A stretch of DNA of 64,000 nt from Candidatus Methanosuratincola sp. (lineage in GTDB: Archaea > Thermoproteota > Methanomethylicia > Methanomethylicales > Methanomethylicaceae): positions 88,604 through 152,603 of the forward strand of contig JBBFLR010000002.1 of assembly GCA_037478935.1 (NCBI GenBank). Reading direction: 5' to 3'. The position numbers and the translations under genes were made by a program. The notes beneath the pieces were generated by a model, which was not told the DNA's origin, made no database searches, and saw nothing but the letters and a program-made list of their open reading frames with translations. Shown piece by piece: positions 8,115 through 16,552 of this stretch (the first letter of the stretch is position 1; every line of letters starts with the position of its first letter).

Positions 8115-9146
8115 TTGGATCATAGTATACGCACCCTGAGCACAGCGCCCGGGGGTGCCCAGATTAAAAGCTTTCCGAGACCTAAACTGGTGGTTAGTAA
8201 GTGCCTCGGGTTCGATCACTGCAGGTGGAACGCCCAGATCATCTCGAATGACTTTGTGAAGCTCCTCCAAAACTACGTCGAGTTCACACCCGTGTGTCCG
8301 GAGGTCGAGATCGGGCTCGGGGTCCCCAGGGACCCTATCAGGGTTGTCTACGATCTCGGAGCGGGAACGCTGCGGCTGATCCAGCCTGCGAAAGGGCGGG
8401 ATCTAACTGATGAGATGCGCGGCTTCTGCGATGCGTTCCTCTCGTCCCTGAAAGGGGTAGACGGCTTCATACTGAAGGGAAGCTCGCCCTCCTGCGGGCT
8501 GAAGAATGTGAAGATCTATGCAGGTATGGGGAGCCCATACGTGAAGGAGAAGGGAAGGGGCTTCTTCGGGGGTGCGGTGTACGAGAGGTTCTCTAAACTC
8601 GCCGTAGAGGACGAGGAGAGGCTGGCAAACCCGCTTATAAGGGAGCACTTCCTGACGAAGCTCTTTGCACTCGCCGGCTTCAGGCATGCGGAGGAGGGGG
8701 GCAAGACTGCAGATCTGGTCAAGTTCCACTCGGAAAACAAGTTCCTGCTGATGGCGTACAGCCAGGCTGGTGCCATGGAACTGGGGAGGATAGTAGCAAA
8801 ACAGAAGGCAACGGGCATTGCAGACGCCTTCAAGCTCTACCGGACCGGTATAGAGAATGTGCTCCTCAGGCCTCCCAGGAGGGGCAGGGTCGTGAATGTC
8901 CTGAGTCACATGCTGGGCTACTTCTCCGACAGGCTGACCAAGGAGGAGAGGGCATTCTTCGCCGAGTCTGTGGAGAACTACAGGAGAGGATTGGTGCCGC
9001 TCCTGGTATGCCTGAACCTAGTCAGGTCTTACGCGATAAGGTTCGGGGTGGACTACCTCCTGAGCCAGAGCTTCCTTGAGCCTTACCCGCTAGAGCTTAT
9101 GGAGAGGCCGACCTACGACGAGGACAGGGACTACTGGCGTTTCTGA
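8115..9146 (+). CDS. DUF523-DUF1722 two-domain protein (TudS/YbgA-like)
   Basis: The N-terminal DUF523 half has the three cysteine motifs VSKCLGFDHCRW, FTPVCPEVE and SSPSCGLK. In the related bacterial TudS proteins such cysteines hold a [4Fe-4S] cluster used for thiouracil desulfuration. The C-terminal half from about residue 190 (FHSENKFLLMAYSQAGAMELG) is DUF1722, as in E. coli YbgA. The fused architecture is common in bacteria and archaea and its physiological role is not established. A nucleobase or tRNA thiolation-related activity is inference. The start is a TTG at 8115 and the first 20 residues are weakly supported. A TATA-like sequence lies about 50 bases upstream. Confidence 0.85.
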   Translation: MDHSIRTLSTAPGGAQIKSFPRPKLVVSKCLGFDHCRWNAQIISNDFVKLLQNYVEFTPVCPEVEIGLGVPRDPIRVVYDLGAGTLRLIQPAKGRDLTDEMRGFCDAFLSSLKGVDGFILKGSSPSCGLKNVKIYAGMGSPYVKEKGRGFFGGAVYERFSKLAVEDEERLANPLIREHFLTKLFALAGFRHAEEGGKTADLVKFHSENKFLLMAYSQAGAMELGRIVAKQKATGIADAFKLYRTGIENVLLRPPRRGRVVNVLSHMLGYFSDRLTKEERAFFAESVENYRRGLVPLLVCLNLVRSYAIRFGVDYLLSQSFLEPYPLELMERPTYDEDRDYWRF

Positions 9147-9368
9147 TACATTACACCAAGGTCTGAAATTAGAGGTCCTCTATCCTGAACCCCCTATGAT
9201 TGGAGCTCGGACGGTTTTTTGCTTCCTCCTTACGTATGCCAGAGCTTGCGATCACATTAAGCAAGCCGGAAGCCCCCAGGACGGATAGCCTTGAGCCTAA
9301 ACTCGGCTGCAAAGGATACGGTAACTCATACTGCAGCTATACTAAGGCCCTTTTTCTTTATATTTAGC

Positions 9369-9764
9369 CTAACGCTTGTCGCCCTTCCCCCTTACCTCGA
9401 GCACGAGGCCATCGTGCCCGATTATCTCAACCTCTTCGCCGTTCCTGATCAGGTTGGAGGCCCTCGCGGTCCAATAAGCGCCTTCGACGAAGATCGTCCC
9501 CTCCGGATCGAGGTCTGAGGCGGCGACACCCCACTTCCCTATAAGCGCTTCAGCGCCCACGGCAGGTCTCTTTACCTGCGCCTGCCATACCTTGATGAAG
9601 ACGATCCCAAAGAGGACCGCCAGGAAGATTACGATTATCGCAGCTGAGAGGATGTCGAGTATACCCAGCGCAGAGATTGCCACTATGAAGGCAGCGGAGG
9701 CAAGTGCAATGATCAGTATCTCGTCGGATAGGGCAAGCGTGATCTCCAGTTTTGAGGGCATCAA
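9369..9764 (-). CDS. NfeD-like short membrane protein
   Basis: Two closely spaced transmembrane helices (about residues 17-60) are followed by an OB-fold-like C-terminal domain with LIGKWGVAASDLDPEGTIFVEG and the ending NGEEVEIIGHDGLVLEV. This is the short NfeD architecture. NfeD domains act with SPFH/stomatin proteins and site-2-type quality-control systems in the membrane; no stomatin gene is adjacent. The gene ends in TAG. It lies downstream of the decarboxylase operon but is separated from it by a strong terminator-like hairpin, so it is probably transcribed separately. Confidence 0.83.
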   Translation of the reverse strand: MMPSKLEITLALSDEILIIALASAAFIVAISALGILDILSAAIIVIFLAVLFGIVFIKVWQAQVKRPAVGAEALIGKWGVAASDLDPEGTIFVEGAYWTARASNLIRNGEEVEIIGHDGLVLEVRGKGDKR

Positions 9765-9845
9765 AGGCAGCTCCTTGGTCTAGCACTTACTTACATAATC
9801 ACTGTTTATGAAGCACCTAATTACTCTTTCATTGTGATTTCATCG

Positions 9846-9899
9846 AAAAATGACCCCCTCTCGGTCGGGAGTGAAACCGACGCCATAGGAGGGGGACCT
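9846..9899 (-). terminator. Intrinsic terminator-like hairpin after oadB
   Basis: On the minus strand, downstream of the OadB stop, GTCCCCCTC pairs with GAGGGGGTC, with an inner TCGGT/ACCGA stem and a bulge between them. The hairpin is followed by CATTTTT. Hairpin plus U-tract fits termination of the leftward decarboxylase operon. Confidence 0.6.
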
Positions 9900-9907
9900 A
9901 TGTGAGG

Positions 9908-11053
9908 TCACGCAAAAGAGATTATAATCCCCGCGACGATCGCAGAGCCTATGACTCCCGCAACATTCGGACCCATCGCATGCATAAGGAGAAAATTCTC
10001 GGGATCTTCCTTCGAGGCCATACGCTGAACCACCCTAGCCGACATGGGCACCGCCGAGACTCCCGCAGCCCCGATCATTGGATTGTACTTACCGCCAGTA
10101 AGGATATAAAAGAGCTTGCCGAAGAGGACCCCTCCAGCAGTAGCCGTGGCAAACGCAAATGCGCCTATGCCTATTATCAGGACAGTGCCGTAGCCGAGGA
10201 AGGCCTCAGCACCCATGGTTCCACCCACGCCGAGCCCCAAGAGGATCGTTGAAATGTTTATCAGCTCATTCTGGGCTGCCCTCGAGAGGCGTTCGGTCAC
10301 CCCAGACTCCCTGAGCAGGTTTCCGACCATCAGCGCCCCTATGAGCGGCGCAGCAGTAGGGACCAGCAGGCATGCAACAACGGTGGTGATTACCGGGAAG
10401 AGGATCTTCTCCCTCTTCGATACCTCCCTCAGCATCGGGGGCATTCTAACCGCCCTCTCCTTTCTCGTGGTAAGCAGCCTGATCACCGGCGGCTGGATTA
10501 TCGGTACCAGAGACATGTAAGAGTATGCAGCAACAGCGATCGGTCCGAGGAGTTGAGGCGCTAGCCTTGAGGCCGTATATATGGCAGTCGGCCCGTCTGC
10601 CCCACCTATTATTGCTATGGCACCAGCTTCGTTTATGCCGAAACCAAGTACAACCGAAAGGAGGAGGGCAAGGAATATGCCTATCTGTGCTGCGGCACCC
10701 AGTATGAAGGACTTTGGACTTGAGATGAGAGGACCGAAGTCGGTCATCGCACCTATGCCTATGAAGATGAGGATCGGGATTATCCCTGTCGCCAAGAGAT
10801 ACTCATAAATGTAAAAGAGGAAGCCGCCTGGACCAGTTATTCCGCTCATCGGAAGGTTTGCGAGGAGGGCCCCGAAACCGATCGGGAGAAGGAGGAGAGG
10901 CTCATATCCCTTCTTAACCGCCAAGTACATCAGCAGAAACGCGACCCCGATCATCAGCATGTTGCCGGGGCTGATGTTGTAGTATCCACTGCTCGCCAGA
11001 AAATCAAGGATTCGGGATATGATGTCCCCGAGCAACTCACTCACCGTTCGCAT
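9908..11053 (-). CDS. oadB: Sodium-pumping decarboxylase beta subunit (OadB family)
   Basis: The protein has 381 residues with about nine to eleven membrane segments. It carries family signatures: GIGAMTDFGPLIS, GGADGPTAIY, SYMSLVPIIQPP and GLGVGGTMGAEAFL. OadB carries out carboxyl-biotin decarboxylation coupled to sodium export. The start ATG overlaps the end of the biotin-carrier gene, giving the operon order gamma, biotin carrier, beta. The complex could be oxaloacetate, methylmalonyl-CoA or glutaconyl-CoA decarboxylase. The carboxyltransferase alpha subunit, which sets the substrate, is not in this window. A terminator-like hairpin follows. Confidence 0.93.
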   Translation of the reverse strand: MRTVSELLGDIISRILDFLASSGYYNISPGNMLMIGVAFLLMYLAVKKGYEPLLLLPIGFGALLANLPMSGITGPGGFLFYIYEYLLATGIIPILIFIGIGAMTDFGPLISSPKSFILGAAAQIGIFLALLLSVVLGFGINEAGAIAIIGGADGPTAIYTASRLAPQLLGPIAVAAYSYMSLVPIIQPPVIRLLTTRKERAVRMPPMLREVSKREKILFPVITTVVACLLVPTAAPLIGALMVGNLLRESGVTERLSRAAQNELINISTILLGLGVGGTMGAEAFLGYGTVLIIGIGAFAFATATAGGVLFGKLFYILTGGKYNPMIGAAGVSAVPMSARVVQRMASKEDPENFLLMHAMGPNVAGVIGSAIVAGIIISFA

Positions 11054-11564
11054 CTATGATGATAAGGGGATCACCTATGTTCACAGAGTCGCCGGGTTTC
11101 TTGCTTACCCGCTTCACGATCCCTTCTGCGGGGGATACGACATCGTTGAGCATCTTCATAGACTCAATGTACATAAGGGTGTCGCCCTTGCCTACCCTCG
11201 TGCCCTCCTCGACCTCAAGACTCGAGACAACACCCGGAAGGGGGGACTTTACCTCGATTGTCTGCTTCGGCGATGCCTCCGCTTCAAGAAGTTTGGCGGG
11301 GCTCGCCCCATTCCCATCGACAGCGGAACGGTGAGTAGGCGAGTGTAGGGCATCGTTCGAAGCTGCATTGGTTTGAACCTCGGGTGTAGCCGCCACATTA
11401 GGTGTAGCCGCCACATTACTGGTTGCGTACTCCTGGATCGTGTTCAAGTCGTCGACAGAGACATCGTATTCTTTCCCGTTCACCTTGACCTTCAGAATGC
11501 CGTTTCCTGAAGGAGAAACCTCCACGTCCTTCCTGACACCGTTTACGGTTATTGCGAATTTCAT
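11037..11564 (-). CDS. Biotin carboxyl carrier subunit of the sodium-pumping decarboxylase
   Basis: The start is the ATG at 11564, set by an ATGA overlap with the preceding gamma-subunit stop; a longer upstream frame is spurious. An N-terminal region MKFAITVNGVRKDVEV is followed by a low-complexity Ala/Asn/Thr/Pro linker (about residues 70-105) with a repeated NVAATP unit. The C-terminal biotinyl domain carries ESMKM, where the lysine is the biotin site, in place of the more usual AMKM. It ferries the carboxyl group from the carboxyltransferase to the membrane beta subunit. It overlaps oadB by 17 bases. Confidence 0.9.
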   Translation of the reverse strand: MKFAITVNGVRKDVEVSPSGNGILKVKVNGKEYDVSVDDLNTIQEYATSNVAATPNVAATPEVQTNAASNDALHSPTHRSAVDGNGASPAKLLEAEASPKQTIEVKSPLPGVVSSLEVEEGTRVGKGDTLMYIESMKMLNDVVSPAEGIVKRVSKKPGDSVNIGDPLIIIDANGE

Positions 11565-11938
11565 TCCCTTAACCCCACTGAAAAAAGGCGTGAACTCCTC
11601 TTCCACTCTTTCCTGCACTCCTCGGCTATGGATTTTGACGATGGCTTGGATGACGGCTCTCGGCTCGTCTTGCACAGGTAAAGGTAAATGCCCGCTGCCA
11701 CGAATGCGTCGTCCTCCCCCGATAGCACGGCTCCCGGAGGCGCCTGTACGGATGCAACAAGGTTCGACCTGTTCGTCACTGTGGGGGGAGCTGCGACCTC
11801 CCTTGCCTTTAACCTGAGTAGGCGCCTCTGCTCGTACCTGCCCAGGATGTGGAATATGCTGGCAAGGGCTGCCAGTAGGAGGATCGTCACGGACATCCCT
11901 ACCAGGGCTATTGTGAGGGCTAGAGCGAAGTCATCCAT
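11561..11938 (-). CDS. oadG: Sodium-pumping decarboxylase gamma subunit (OadG-like)
   Basis: From the ATG at 11938 the protein begins MDDFALALTIALVGMSVTI and has one N-terminal transmembrane helix (about 5-30). A basic cytosolic segment (GRYEQRRLLRLKAR) and a polar tail follow. This is the usual size and layout of OadG, which anchors and stabilises the decarboxylase complex. A longer frame from 11965 adds nine residues with no support. Its stop overlaps the biotin-carrier ATG. It is the first gene of the three-gene operon. Confidence 0.8.
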   Translation of the reverse strand: MDDFALALTIALVGMSVTILLLAALASIFHILGRYEQRRLLRLKAREVAAPPTVTNRSNLVASVQAPPGAVLSGEDDAFVAAGIYLYLCKTSREPSSKPSSKSIAEECRKEWKRSSRLFSVGLRE

Positions 11939-12208
11939 AGAAGTAAAAAAATGCCACGATTGCATAAATCGATTTGGGTCCCACTGGATTTGGTCTTATT
12001 TTTAGCATGATGGAGGCGGCACTCGGAGGCGGCGGCAGCATGCAAAAGTTCTTCTGAAATAAGCCCCACTATCGGTTCTTTCCCTTTTAACGATTAAGCC
12101 GTGCTAACAGATTAAGAGGAGTGGCCCGCAAGCAGGGATGTTGATGCTTTCCTTTTTAGGAGCCTCAGCAGGGGTGGGCAGGCGGGAACAGTCCCGGGGG
12201 TGTGGAAT

Positions 12209-12589
12209 TCATATCACGACTATCTCATAACCCATCGCGATGTACCTTTCCATGGCAGGGTGTCCGCTCATCTCATCGCAGAGGGGCAGTTTTTGTTCCT
12301 CAGCACTCTTAATCGAACCGGACTGCGTGGCGCATGCCTTGCAGACGCAGTCGATGATCCCCGCCTCCTTCAATTTCGTGAAGAGGTTGGAGAAGGGCGT
12401 CTTCGGGTCGGCTAGTTGGGGGATAAGGGCGGTGGCGCAGCCTTCGATTACTAGCTTAACATCGTAGCCTTTGGATCTCATGTCGATTGCGTTCAGTAGC
12501 GCGTGGGCAAAGCACGGAAGCTCACCGTTGAATGCAAATATAGCGACCTTTCTTGAATTTTCAGGCAATAAAAACACCTGATATAGCAA
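12209..12589 (-). CDS. DsrE/TusD-family sulfur-relay-like protein
   Basis: The DsrE fold is shown by KVAIFAFNGELPCFAHALLNAID, VKLVIEGCATAL and IIDCVCKACATQSG. The cysteines of the VCKAC segment sit where DsrE/TusD relatives carry persulfide. The protein probably handles sulfur or peroxiredoxin-like redox chemistry; the partner is unknown. The start is ambiguous: TTG at 12589, GTG at 12577 or TTG at 12568. A TATA-like TTTATATCC around 12602-12610 would place transcription start near 12578, favouring a leaderless GTG at 12577. No sulfur-metabolism genes are adjacent. Confidence 0.8.
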   Translation of the reverse strand: MLYQVFLLPENSRKVAIFAFNGELPCFAHALLNAIDMRSKGYDVKLVIEGCATALIPQLADPKTPFSNLFTKLKEAGIIDCVCKACATQSGSIKSAEEQKLPLCDEMSGHPAMERYIAMGYEIVVI

Positions 12590-12631
12590 GCTCTCTCCTA
12601 GGATATAAAGCCCTGCTCCTGCAAGGATTAA

Positions 12632-12991
12632 TCAAGACGCCAGTTTGGGGGAGCTGAACCAGAGGCCAGTGATCTTGGCTGGGCCATTTTCGGATGTGAA
12701 TACCACCTTCACCGTCACGCCTGCAGGTTCATTTGTATAGTTCGCCCTGTAGTAGGCTATGATAAATTCTCCAGTCCGCTCCCCTTTGATGAACGTCTTT
12801 GAGGCTGGCACATAGTGACCGATCTTTGACTCGAACTGGGTCCTCAGCTGCTGGAAGGCCGCCAGGTCCAGCGCGTTCTTCATGGAATTGTCAAAGTCCC
12901 TGGAGAAGTCGGTGTAGTTGCCGCTCTCGATCGCGAGTAGCAGGTTCTCGGTCATCGGGTCGGAGTAGATCCTGAGCGATGCCTCGTCCAC
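12632..12991 (-). CDS. DUF3887-like protein, separated from its membrane anchor by UAG
   Basis: From GTG at 12991 the 119-residue product has a DUF3887-like fold, with TENLLLAIESGNYTDFSRDF, a helical middle, SKIGHY and a C-terminal beta region. Such domains usually follow a signal or lipoprotein anchor. In the same frame upstream an ATG at 13084 encodes a 29-residue membrane anchor that ends at a TAG (12995-12997), and the reading frame then continues without a break. Without read-through the anchor and the domain would be separate products, or the gene is a recent pseudogene. It directly follows the YhfC-family membrane gene. The family call is moderate. Confidence 0.55.
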   Translation of the reverse strand: MDEASLRIYSDPMTENLLLAIESGNYTDFSRDFDNSMKNALDLAAFQQLRTQFESKIGHYVPASKTFIKGERTGEFIIAYYRANYTNEPAGVTVKVVFTSENGPAKITGLWFSSPKLAS

Positions 12992-12994
12992 GGG

Positions 12995-13084
12995 CTACGG
13001 TAGCGAGAGCCAGTAGGCAATGCCGCCAACAGCAGCCAGGGCGACGATAAGGACGATTATGATGCGGGAGGCGCTCATGCGCAT
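12995..13084 (-). pseudogene. Signal-anchor segment in frame with the DUF3887-like gene, ended by UAG
   Basis: ATG at 13084 opens 29 codons encoding a basic start (MRMSASR), a hydrophobic helix (IIIVLIVALAAVGGIAYW) and LSLP, then TAG. The next codons stay in frame with the domain at 12632-12991. The ATG lies 2 bases after the stop of the YhfC-family gene. The arrangement reads as one 151-codon gene split by a single amber codon. Confidence 0.6.
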
Positions 13085-13085
13085 A

Positions 13086-13934
13086 TCAATCAGTCCGATC
13101 TTTAGGTTCACCACTAATATCGATATCGCTTGCGCCCCCGGGCGCTATTTTATCGATGTTGAGAATGCCCAGGAGACCGACCAGCCCCACCACTGCGACA
13201 AATGCCTCGGTTATCAGCAGATAGTACGGCGAGGTCGAGAGTGTCGCCTGCAGGATCGGAATAGGGGCGTCGAGCGCAGTTTTGTATGCGATCGCACCCC
13301 CGAGGAGGAGAGGGCGCCGGTTGACGACCGCAAGGTAGGTGAGGACGGTCGCGAATGCGTGTGCGAGTATGGCAAAGACCCGCTCCCAGACCGCGGCAAC
13401 GGCAGCCCAGGTCGGCTGGCTCAGCTGTGCCACGACAACCTGTAACTGGTCCGGCGGGAGTGGGGCGAGTGTTGACGGGTCGAGGAAGATCGAAGCCATC
13501 TGGACCAGCGAGGGGAATGCTATCACTATCGCCTCGAATGCGCCGAAACCGATGCCGACTGCGAGCGCCCCCTCGTAGGCAATCCCCCTGCCACCGGGCT
13601 GGCTTCCCGCAGTCCCTGACCCCCTCCTTGCGGCCGCCCTGAACCCCGCGTAGGTGGCGCCGCACTCGAAGAAACCTGTCCTCAAACCGATGTACAGCCC
13701 CAGCGCCAGGAGTGCGCCCATGGCTCCGAGCGAAGAGGTCCACCAGAGGTAGAGTGGCTGAGTGATCGTATAGTCCATGACGAGCTTCGGTATTATGGCG
13801 GCTGCCCAGAGGAGCCCGCCAAACAAGAAGAGCCTCAGCGGGATGCCCTCCCTCTTCTTCCAGAAGATGATCGAGAAGATGCCGACAACGATCATACCGG
13901 AGGGGCCGAGTATGAGCCATTGGTTGAGGTCCAT
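13086..13934 (-). CDS. YhfC-family intramembrane metalloprotease-like protein
   Basis: The product is a polytopic membrane protein of 282 residues with about seven to eight helices. The segment WERVFAILAHAFATVL matches the E-x-x-x-x-x-x-H helix characteristic of the YhfC (PF10086) glutamic/metallo-intramembrane protease-like family. GFGAFEAI is another family motif. Substrate and activity are unknown. The region around residues 100-120 is Gly/Arg-rich and GC-rich and probably forms a loop. It precedes the DUF3887-like gene, and the two are likely cotranscribed; that protein could be a membrane-anchored partner or substrate, which is inference only. Confidence 0.72.
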   Translation of the reverse strand: MDLNQWLILGPSGMIVVGIFSIIFWKKREGIPLRLFLFGGLLWAAAIIPKLVMDYTITQPLYLWWTSSLGAMGALLALGLYIGLRTGFFECGATYAGFRAAARRGSGTAGSQPGGRGIAYEGALAVGIGFGAFEAIVIAFPSLVQMASIFLDPSTLAPLPPDQLQVVVAQLSQPTWAAVAAVWERVFAILAHAFATVLTYLAVVNRRPLLLGGAIAYKTALDAPIPILQATLSTSPYYLLITEAFVAVVGLVGLLGILNIDKIAPGGASDIDISGEPKDRTD

Positions 13935-14112
13935 ATTGAAAGCCTCTTAAGATCGCCCTTTGCGTCCCAGTTTTTTTAACCCTATCGGCTGAAAGTCCAG
14001 CCTTCACATTTCGGGACTTGACGGCATGATTTGCCAGTCTAAAAGGTCACTGCGGCAGATACAGGTTTCTCTCTAGGTCGAGTACCACGTACTGAGCGTT
14101 TTTGTCCTTGTC

Positions 14113-14655
14113 TTAGGCTGCAACGGTGTGCCCCTCGCCCTCGAGCACCTTCTTCTGAGCCTCGGCCCCGCCCGGGTACTTCTCGTTGATCACGCCGCCC
14201 GATTGGGCGGAGAACTGCACACTGTACTGGGCCTTGTAGTTGGCTGCCAGGGTCATGTTTGTGGTGACCTGCACGGTGCCGGAGACATTCATAGGGGAGG
14301 TGAAGGGGAGGGTCAAGCAGATCGGCAGAGCAGGGGGGATAGCTGGAAAGCAGGTGGTCGTTAAAACCGTTTTTGTGGCGTTAATGAAGGCGTACCTCAG
14401 GCTCGAGTTGACATTGATGTATTCCTGCCAAGTATAGGCGGCGTTCGTCCCATTCGCAACGTTGAATGTCCTCGGCAGTTGGTTAGCCAGGACGTTGTTG
14501 CCGTTAAAGTTGATGACTATGCCGCTTATCCCGCTGTCTATACCAGTGGCGTTGATTGTCACAACATTCGTCTCGGCACGGACATTGCCCGCAGGAAGTA
14601 AGATTAAAAGAGTTAAAAACGCTATTACAGAGAACAGTAGAAAACGTTTACCCAT
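14113..14655 (-). CDS. Secreted protein of unknown function
   Basis: A clear signal peptide (KRFLLFSVIAFLTLLILLPAG, ending near VRAET) leads into a Thr/Asn-rich beta-type extracellular domain with many N-x-S/T sites. One cysteine pair lies around TTTCFPAIPPALPICLTL. Resemblance to the Ig-like repeats of archaeal cell-surface proteins is general rather than specific. The C-terminus (EAQKKVLEGEGHTVAA) is polar with no anchor. No family is recognised. It stands alone between the YhfC and ilvC transcription units. Confidence 0.65.
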   Translation of the reverse strand: MGKRFLLFSVIAFLTLLILLPAGNVRAETNVVTINATGIDSGISGIVINFNGNNVLANQLPRTFNVANGTNAAYTWQEYINVNSSLRYAFINATKTVLTTTCFPAIPPALPICLTLPFTSPMNVSGTVQVTTNMTLAANYKAQYSVQFSAQSGGVINEKYPGGAEAQKKVLEGEGHTVAA

Positions 14656-14739
14656 ATTAATGACCAGACATTAATTTATCTGGGTAACTATATTATTTTT
14701 TCGAAAAATTATGAAAAAAGGCGAAAGGAGGAGTTATAT

Positions 14740-15729
14740 TCACTTCTCCTGTCCCATGAGGCGCCTTACTTCCTTCCCAACCTTCTCAATCGGGTGCCTC
14801 GAGGATTCCTCCATCAGGCTGCTCAGGCGCTGCATGCTCTCGGCAGGGTTTGACATCCATTCCTTCGCAAAGTTCCCGCTCGTGATGTTGTCGAGCACCC
14901 ACTGCATCTTCCTCTTCGTGTCGTCGTCTATGACCTTCGGGCCGTACACGAGTCCGCCGTACTTAGCGGTGTCGCTGACACCCCTGAGCATCTTCTCCAT
15001 CCCGCCCTGGAAGATCAGGTCCATTATCAGCTTGGCTTCGTTGCACACCTCGAAATACGCGACCTCGGGTTGGTAGCCATTCTCTATTAGGACCTCGAAC
15101 CCGGTCTTTATGAGCTCCATCAGACCGCCGACCAAGACGCACTGTTCCCCGAAGATGTCCGTCTCGGTCTCCTCCTTGAACGTGGTCTTTATTACGCCGG
15201 GCCTTGTGGAGCCGATCCCCTTCGCCCAAGCCAAGGTCTCAGCCCAGGCCTTGCCGGAGTGGTCCTGGTAGACCGCAACGATCGAGGGGACCCCGTAGCC
15301 CTTCAGGAACTCCTCCCTGACTCTCACGCCAGGGCTCTTGGGCGCGACCATTATCACGTCGACATCCGCCGGGGGCCTGATCAGGCCGAAGTGGATGTTG
15401 AACCCGTGGGAGACGCCGAGGATCTTACCCTCCTTAAGGTTGGGGGCGATCTCGTTTCTGTAGACCTCTGGCTGCCTCACGTCAGGTATCAGCATTATTA
15501 TGAAGTCCGCGAGCGCAGACGCCTCAGAAACAGCGTAGACCTTGAAGCCGTCCTCCTCCGCAGACTTCCAGGATCTGCTGTCCTTCTTGAGGCCGATTAT
15601 GACATCCAGGCCGCTATCCCTCAGGTTGAGGGCCTGGTGCTTCCCCTGGCTGCCGTAGCCAAGAACTGCTATCCGTTTGCCCTTAAGCACCGAAAGGTCT
15701 GCATCACTGTCCTTGTATATGGTCACCAT
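14740..15729 (-). CDS. ilvC: Ketol-acid reductoisomerase
   Basis: This is a 329-residue class I KARI catalysing the second step of valine, leucine and isoleucine synthesis. The N-terminal Rossmann motif GYGSQGKHQALNLRDSG binds NAD(P)H. PKSPGVRVREEF and the acidic metal-binding DIFGEQCVLVGG follow in the knotted C-terminal domain. The ATG at 15729 is preferred because GGTGAG precedes it and the TATA-like box at 15760-15771 would place transcription start downstream of the alternative ATG at 15744. ilvH and ilvB lie about 4 kb away on the same strand, separated by unrelated genes. Confidence 0.96.
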   Translation of the reverse strand: MVTIYKDSDADLSVLKGKRIAVLGYGSQGKHQALNLRDSGLDVIIGLKKDSRSWKSAEEDGFKVYAVSEASALADFIIMLIPDVRQPEVYRNEIAPNLKEGKILGVSHGFNIHFGLIRPPADVDVIMVAPKSPGVRVREEFLKGYGVPSIVAVYQDHSGKAWAETLAWAKGIGSTRPGVIKTTFKEETETDIFGEQCVLVGGLMELIKTGFEVLIENGYQPEVAYFEVCNEAKLIMDLIFQGGMEKMLRGVSDTAKYGGLVYGPKVIDDDTKRKMQWVLDNITSGNFAKEWMSNPAESMQRLSSLMEESSRHPIEKVGKEVRRLMGQEK

Positions 15730-15759
15730 ACATCTCACCGCCATCAGAATGTACTCTGG

Positions 15760-15771
15760 TATTTATAAATA
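15760..15771 (-). promoter_or_regulatory. TATA-like promoter of ilvC
   Basis: TATTTATAAATA lies about 30-40 bases upstream of the ATG at 15729. It is an almost ideal archaeal TATA box, itself palindromic. Its position argues for the shorter ilvC start. Confidence 0.5.
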
Positions 15772-15826
15772 TGACCAAAATTTAAACGTTGAAATAAAAG
15801 AAATAAAAGAAAAAAATAAGAGGCGC

Positions 15827-16045
15827 TTATGCGCGCTTCGAGAAGTTTTTGCTGCCGCAGAGCGGGCACACGGTAACCTTGTAGTCAGCCCAGAACTTGT
15901 GGTTCTTGTCGCACTCGTACTTCACCAAGTCCTTCCGGTCGTATTCGGTGCAGTACTTCTCAGTGGTGCCACAGTATGGACATGGGGTTGCATCGGTGAA
16001 GTACCACCAGGTGTGCCCGTTTATGCATCCGCACATGTAGCCCAT
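15827..16045 (-). CDS. Small double zinc-ribbon protein
   Basis: The 72 residues contain several cysteine and histidine pairs: YMCGCINGHTWWYF, CPYCGTTEKYC, YECDKNHKFW and CPLCGSKNF. These are probably two zinc ribbons or rubredoxin-like knuckles. Its role is unknown; such proteins bind nucleic acid or serve as small structural subunits. It stands alone upstream of ilvC and may share a transcript with it. Confidence 0.75.
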   Translation of the reverse strand: MGYMCGCINGHTWWYFTDATPCPYCGTTEKYCTEYDRKDLVKYECDKNHKFWADYKVTVCPLCGSKNFSKRA

Positions 16046-16552
16046 TGAGATCTCCTCTGTTATTTAATTCGGGCTTTGAGAATAAAACATTTTCCAGACA
16101 AAGAAAGATGTTGCAATGAGATGATCGGCGCGGATCGATCCTAATCTTGGCTCAGAACGATTATTGGTCGATTCGGGCTGTTGGAATGAACTTGTTCTCG
16201 GCTGTATGCGGATTCGTCAGCTTTAGCAATTAGGGGCAGACATAATCAAGTCATCAGTTATACGGCGGGTTTGAGCCAGAGCCTCTTGAAGCTTTCACTC
16301 CTGGAAAACCCCAAGACGCCACTGGAGATGCTCCCTCAGTATCGGGCTGCAGAAATGGATAAAATGGATGTTTTCGTATTAATACTCTGCCAACGAGGAC
16401 CCAATTTAGAGACCCATTTGAAAAACAAGGGCTCGCCAACACCTGGTGCTTTAATAGGAATAAGTATTTGGAGATTGTGAAGGATTGTCAAGAACGTTCT
16501 ATCCTAACTTTGGAAGTCGAATATTGTTTGATTGTAAGAGAGCGCCCGGCGG
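16046..16552. other. Intergenic region without recognisable genes
   Basis: About 500 bases lie between the zinc-ribbon and hydrolase genes. Short frames exist in both directions but none shows a motif, ribosome-binding site or codon pattern like its neighbours. I see nothing further in it. Confidence 0.5.

Noticed and set aside
11565-11675. Longer biotin-carrier start giving 212 residues
   Set aside because: The extra 37 residues are out-of-frame reading of the gamma-subunit gene. The ATGA overlap at 11561-11564 marks the true start.
12995-12997. Whole-genome reassignment of UAG to pyrrolysine
   Set aside because: AOR, NfeD and the deacetylase-like gene end at TAG at normal family length, and neither MtmB copy contains UAG. 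A single in-frame UAG does not support a Pyl code.
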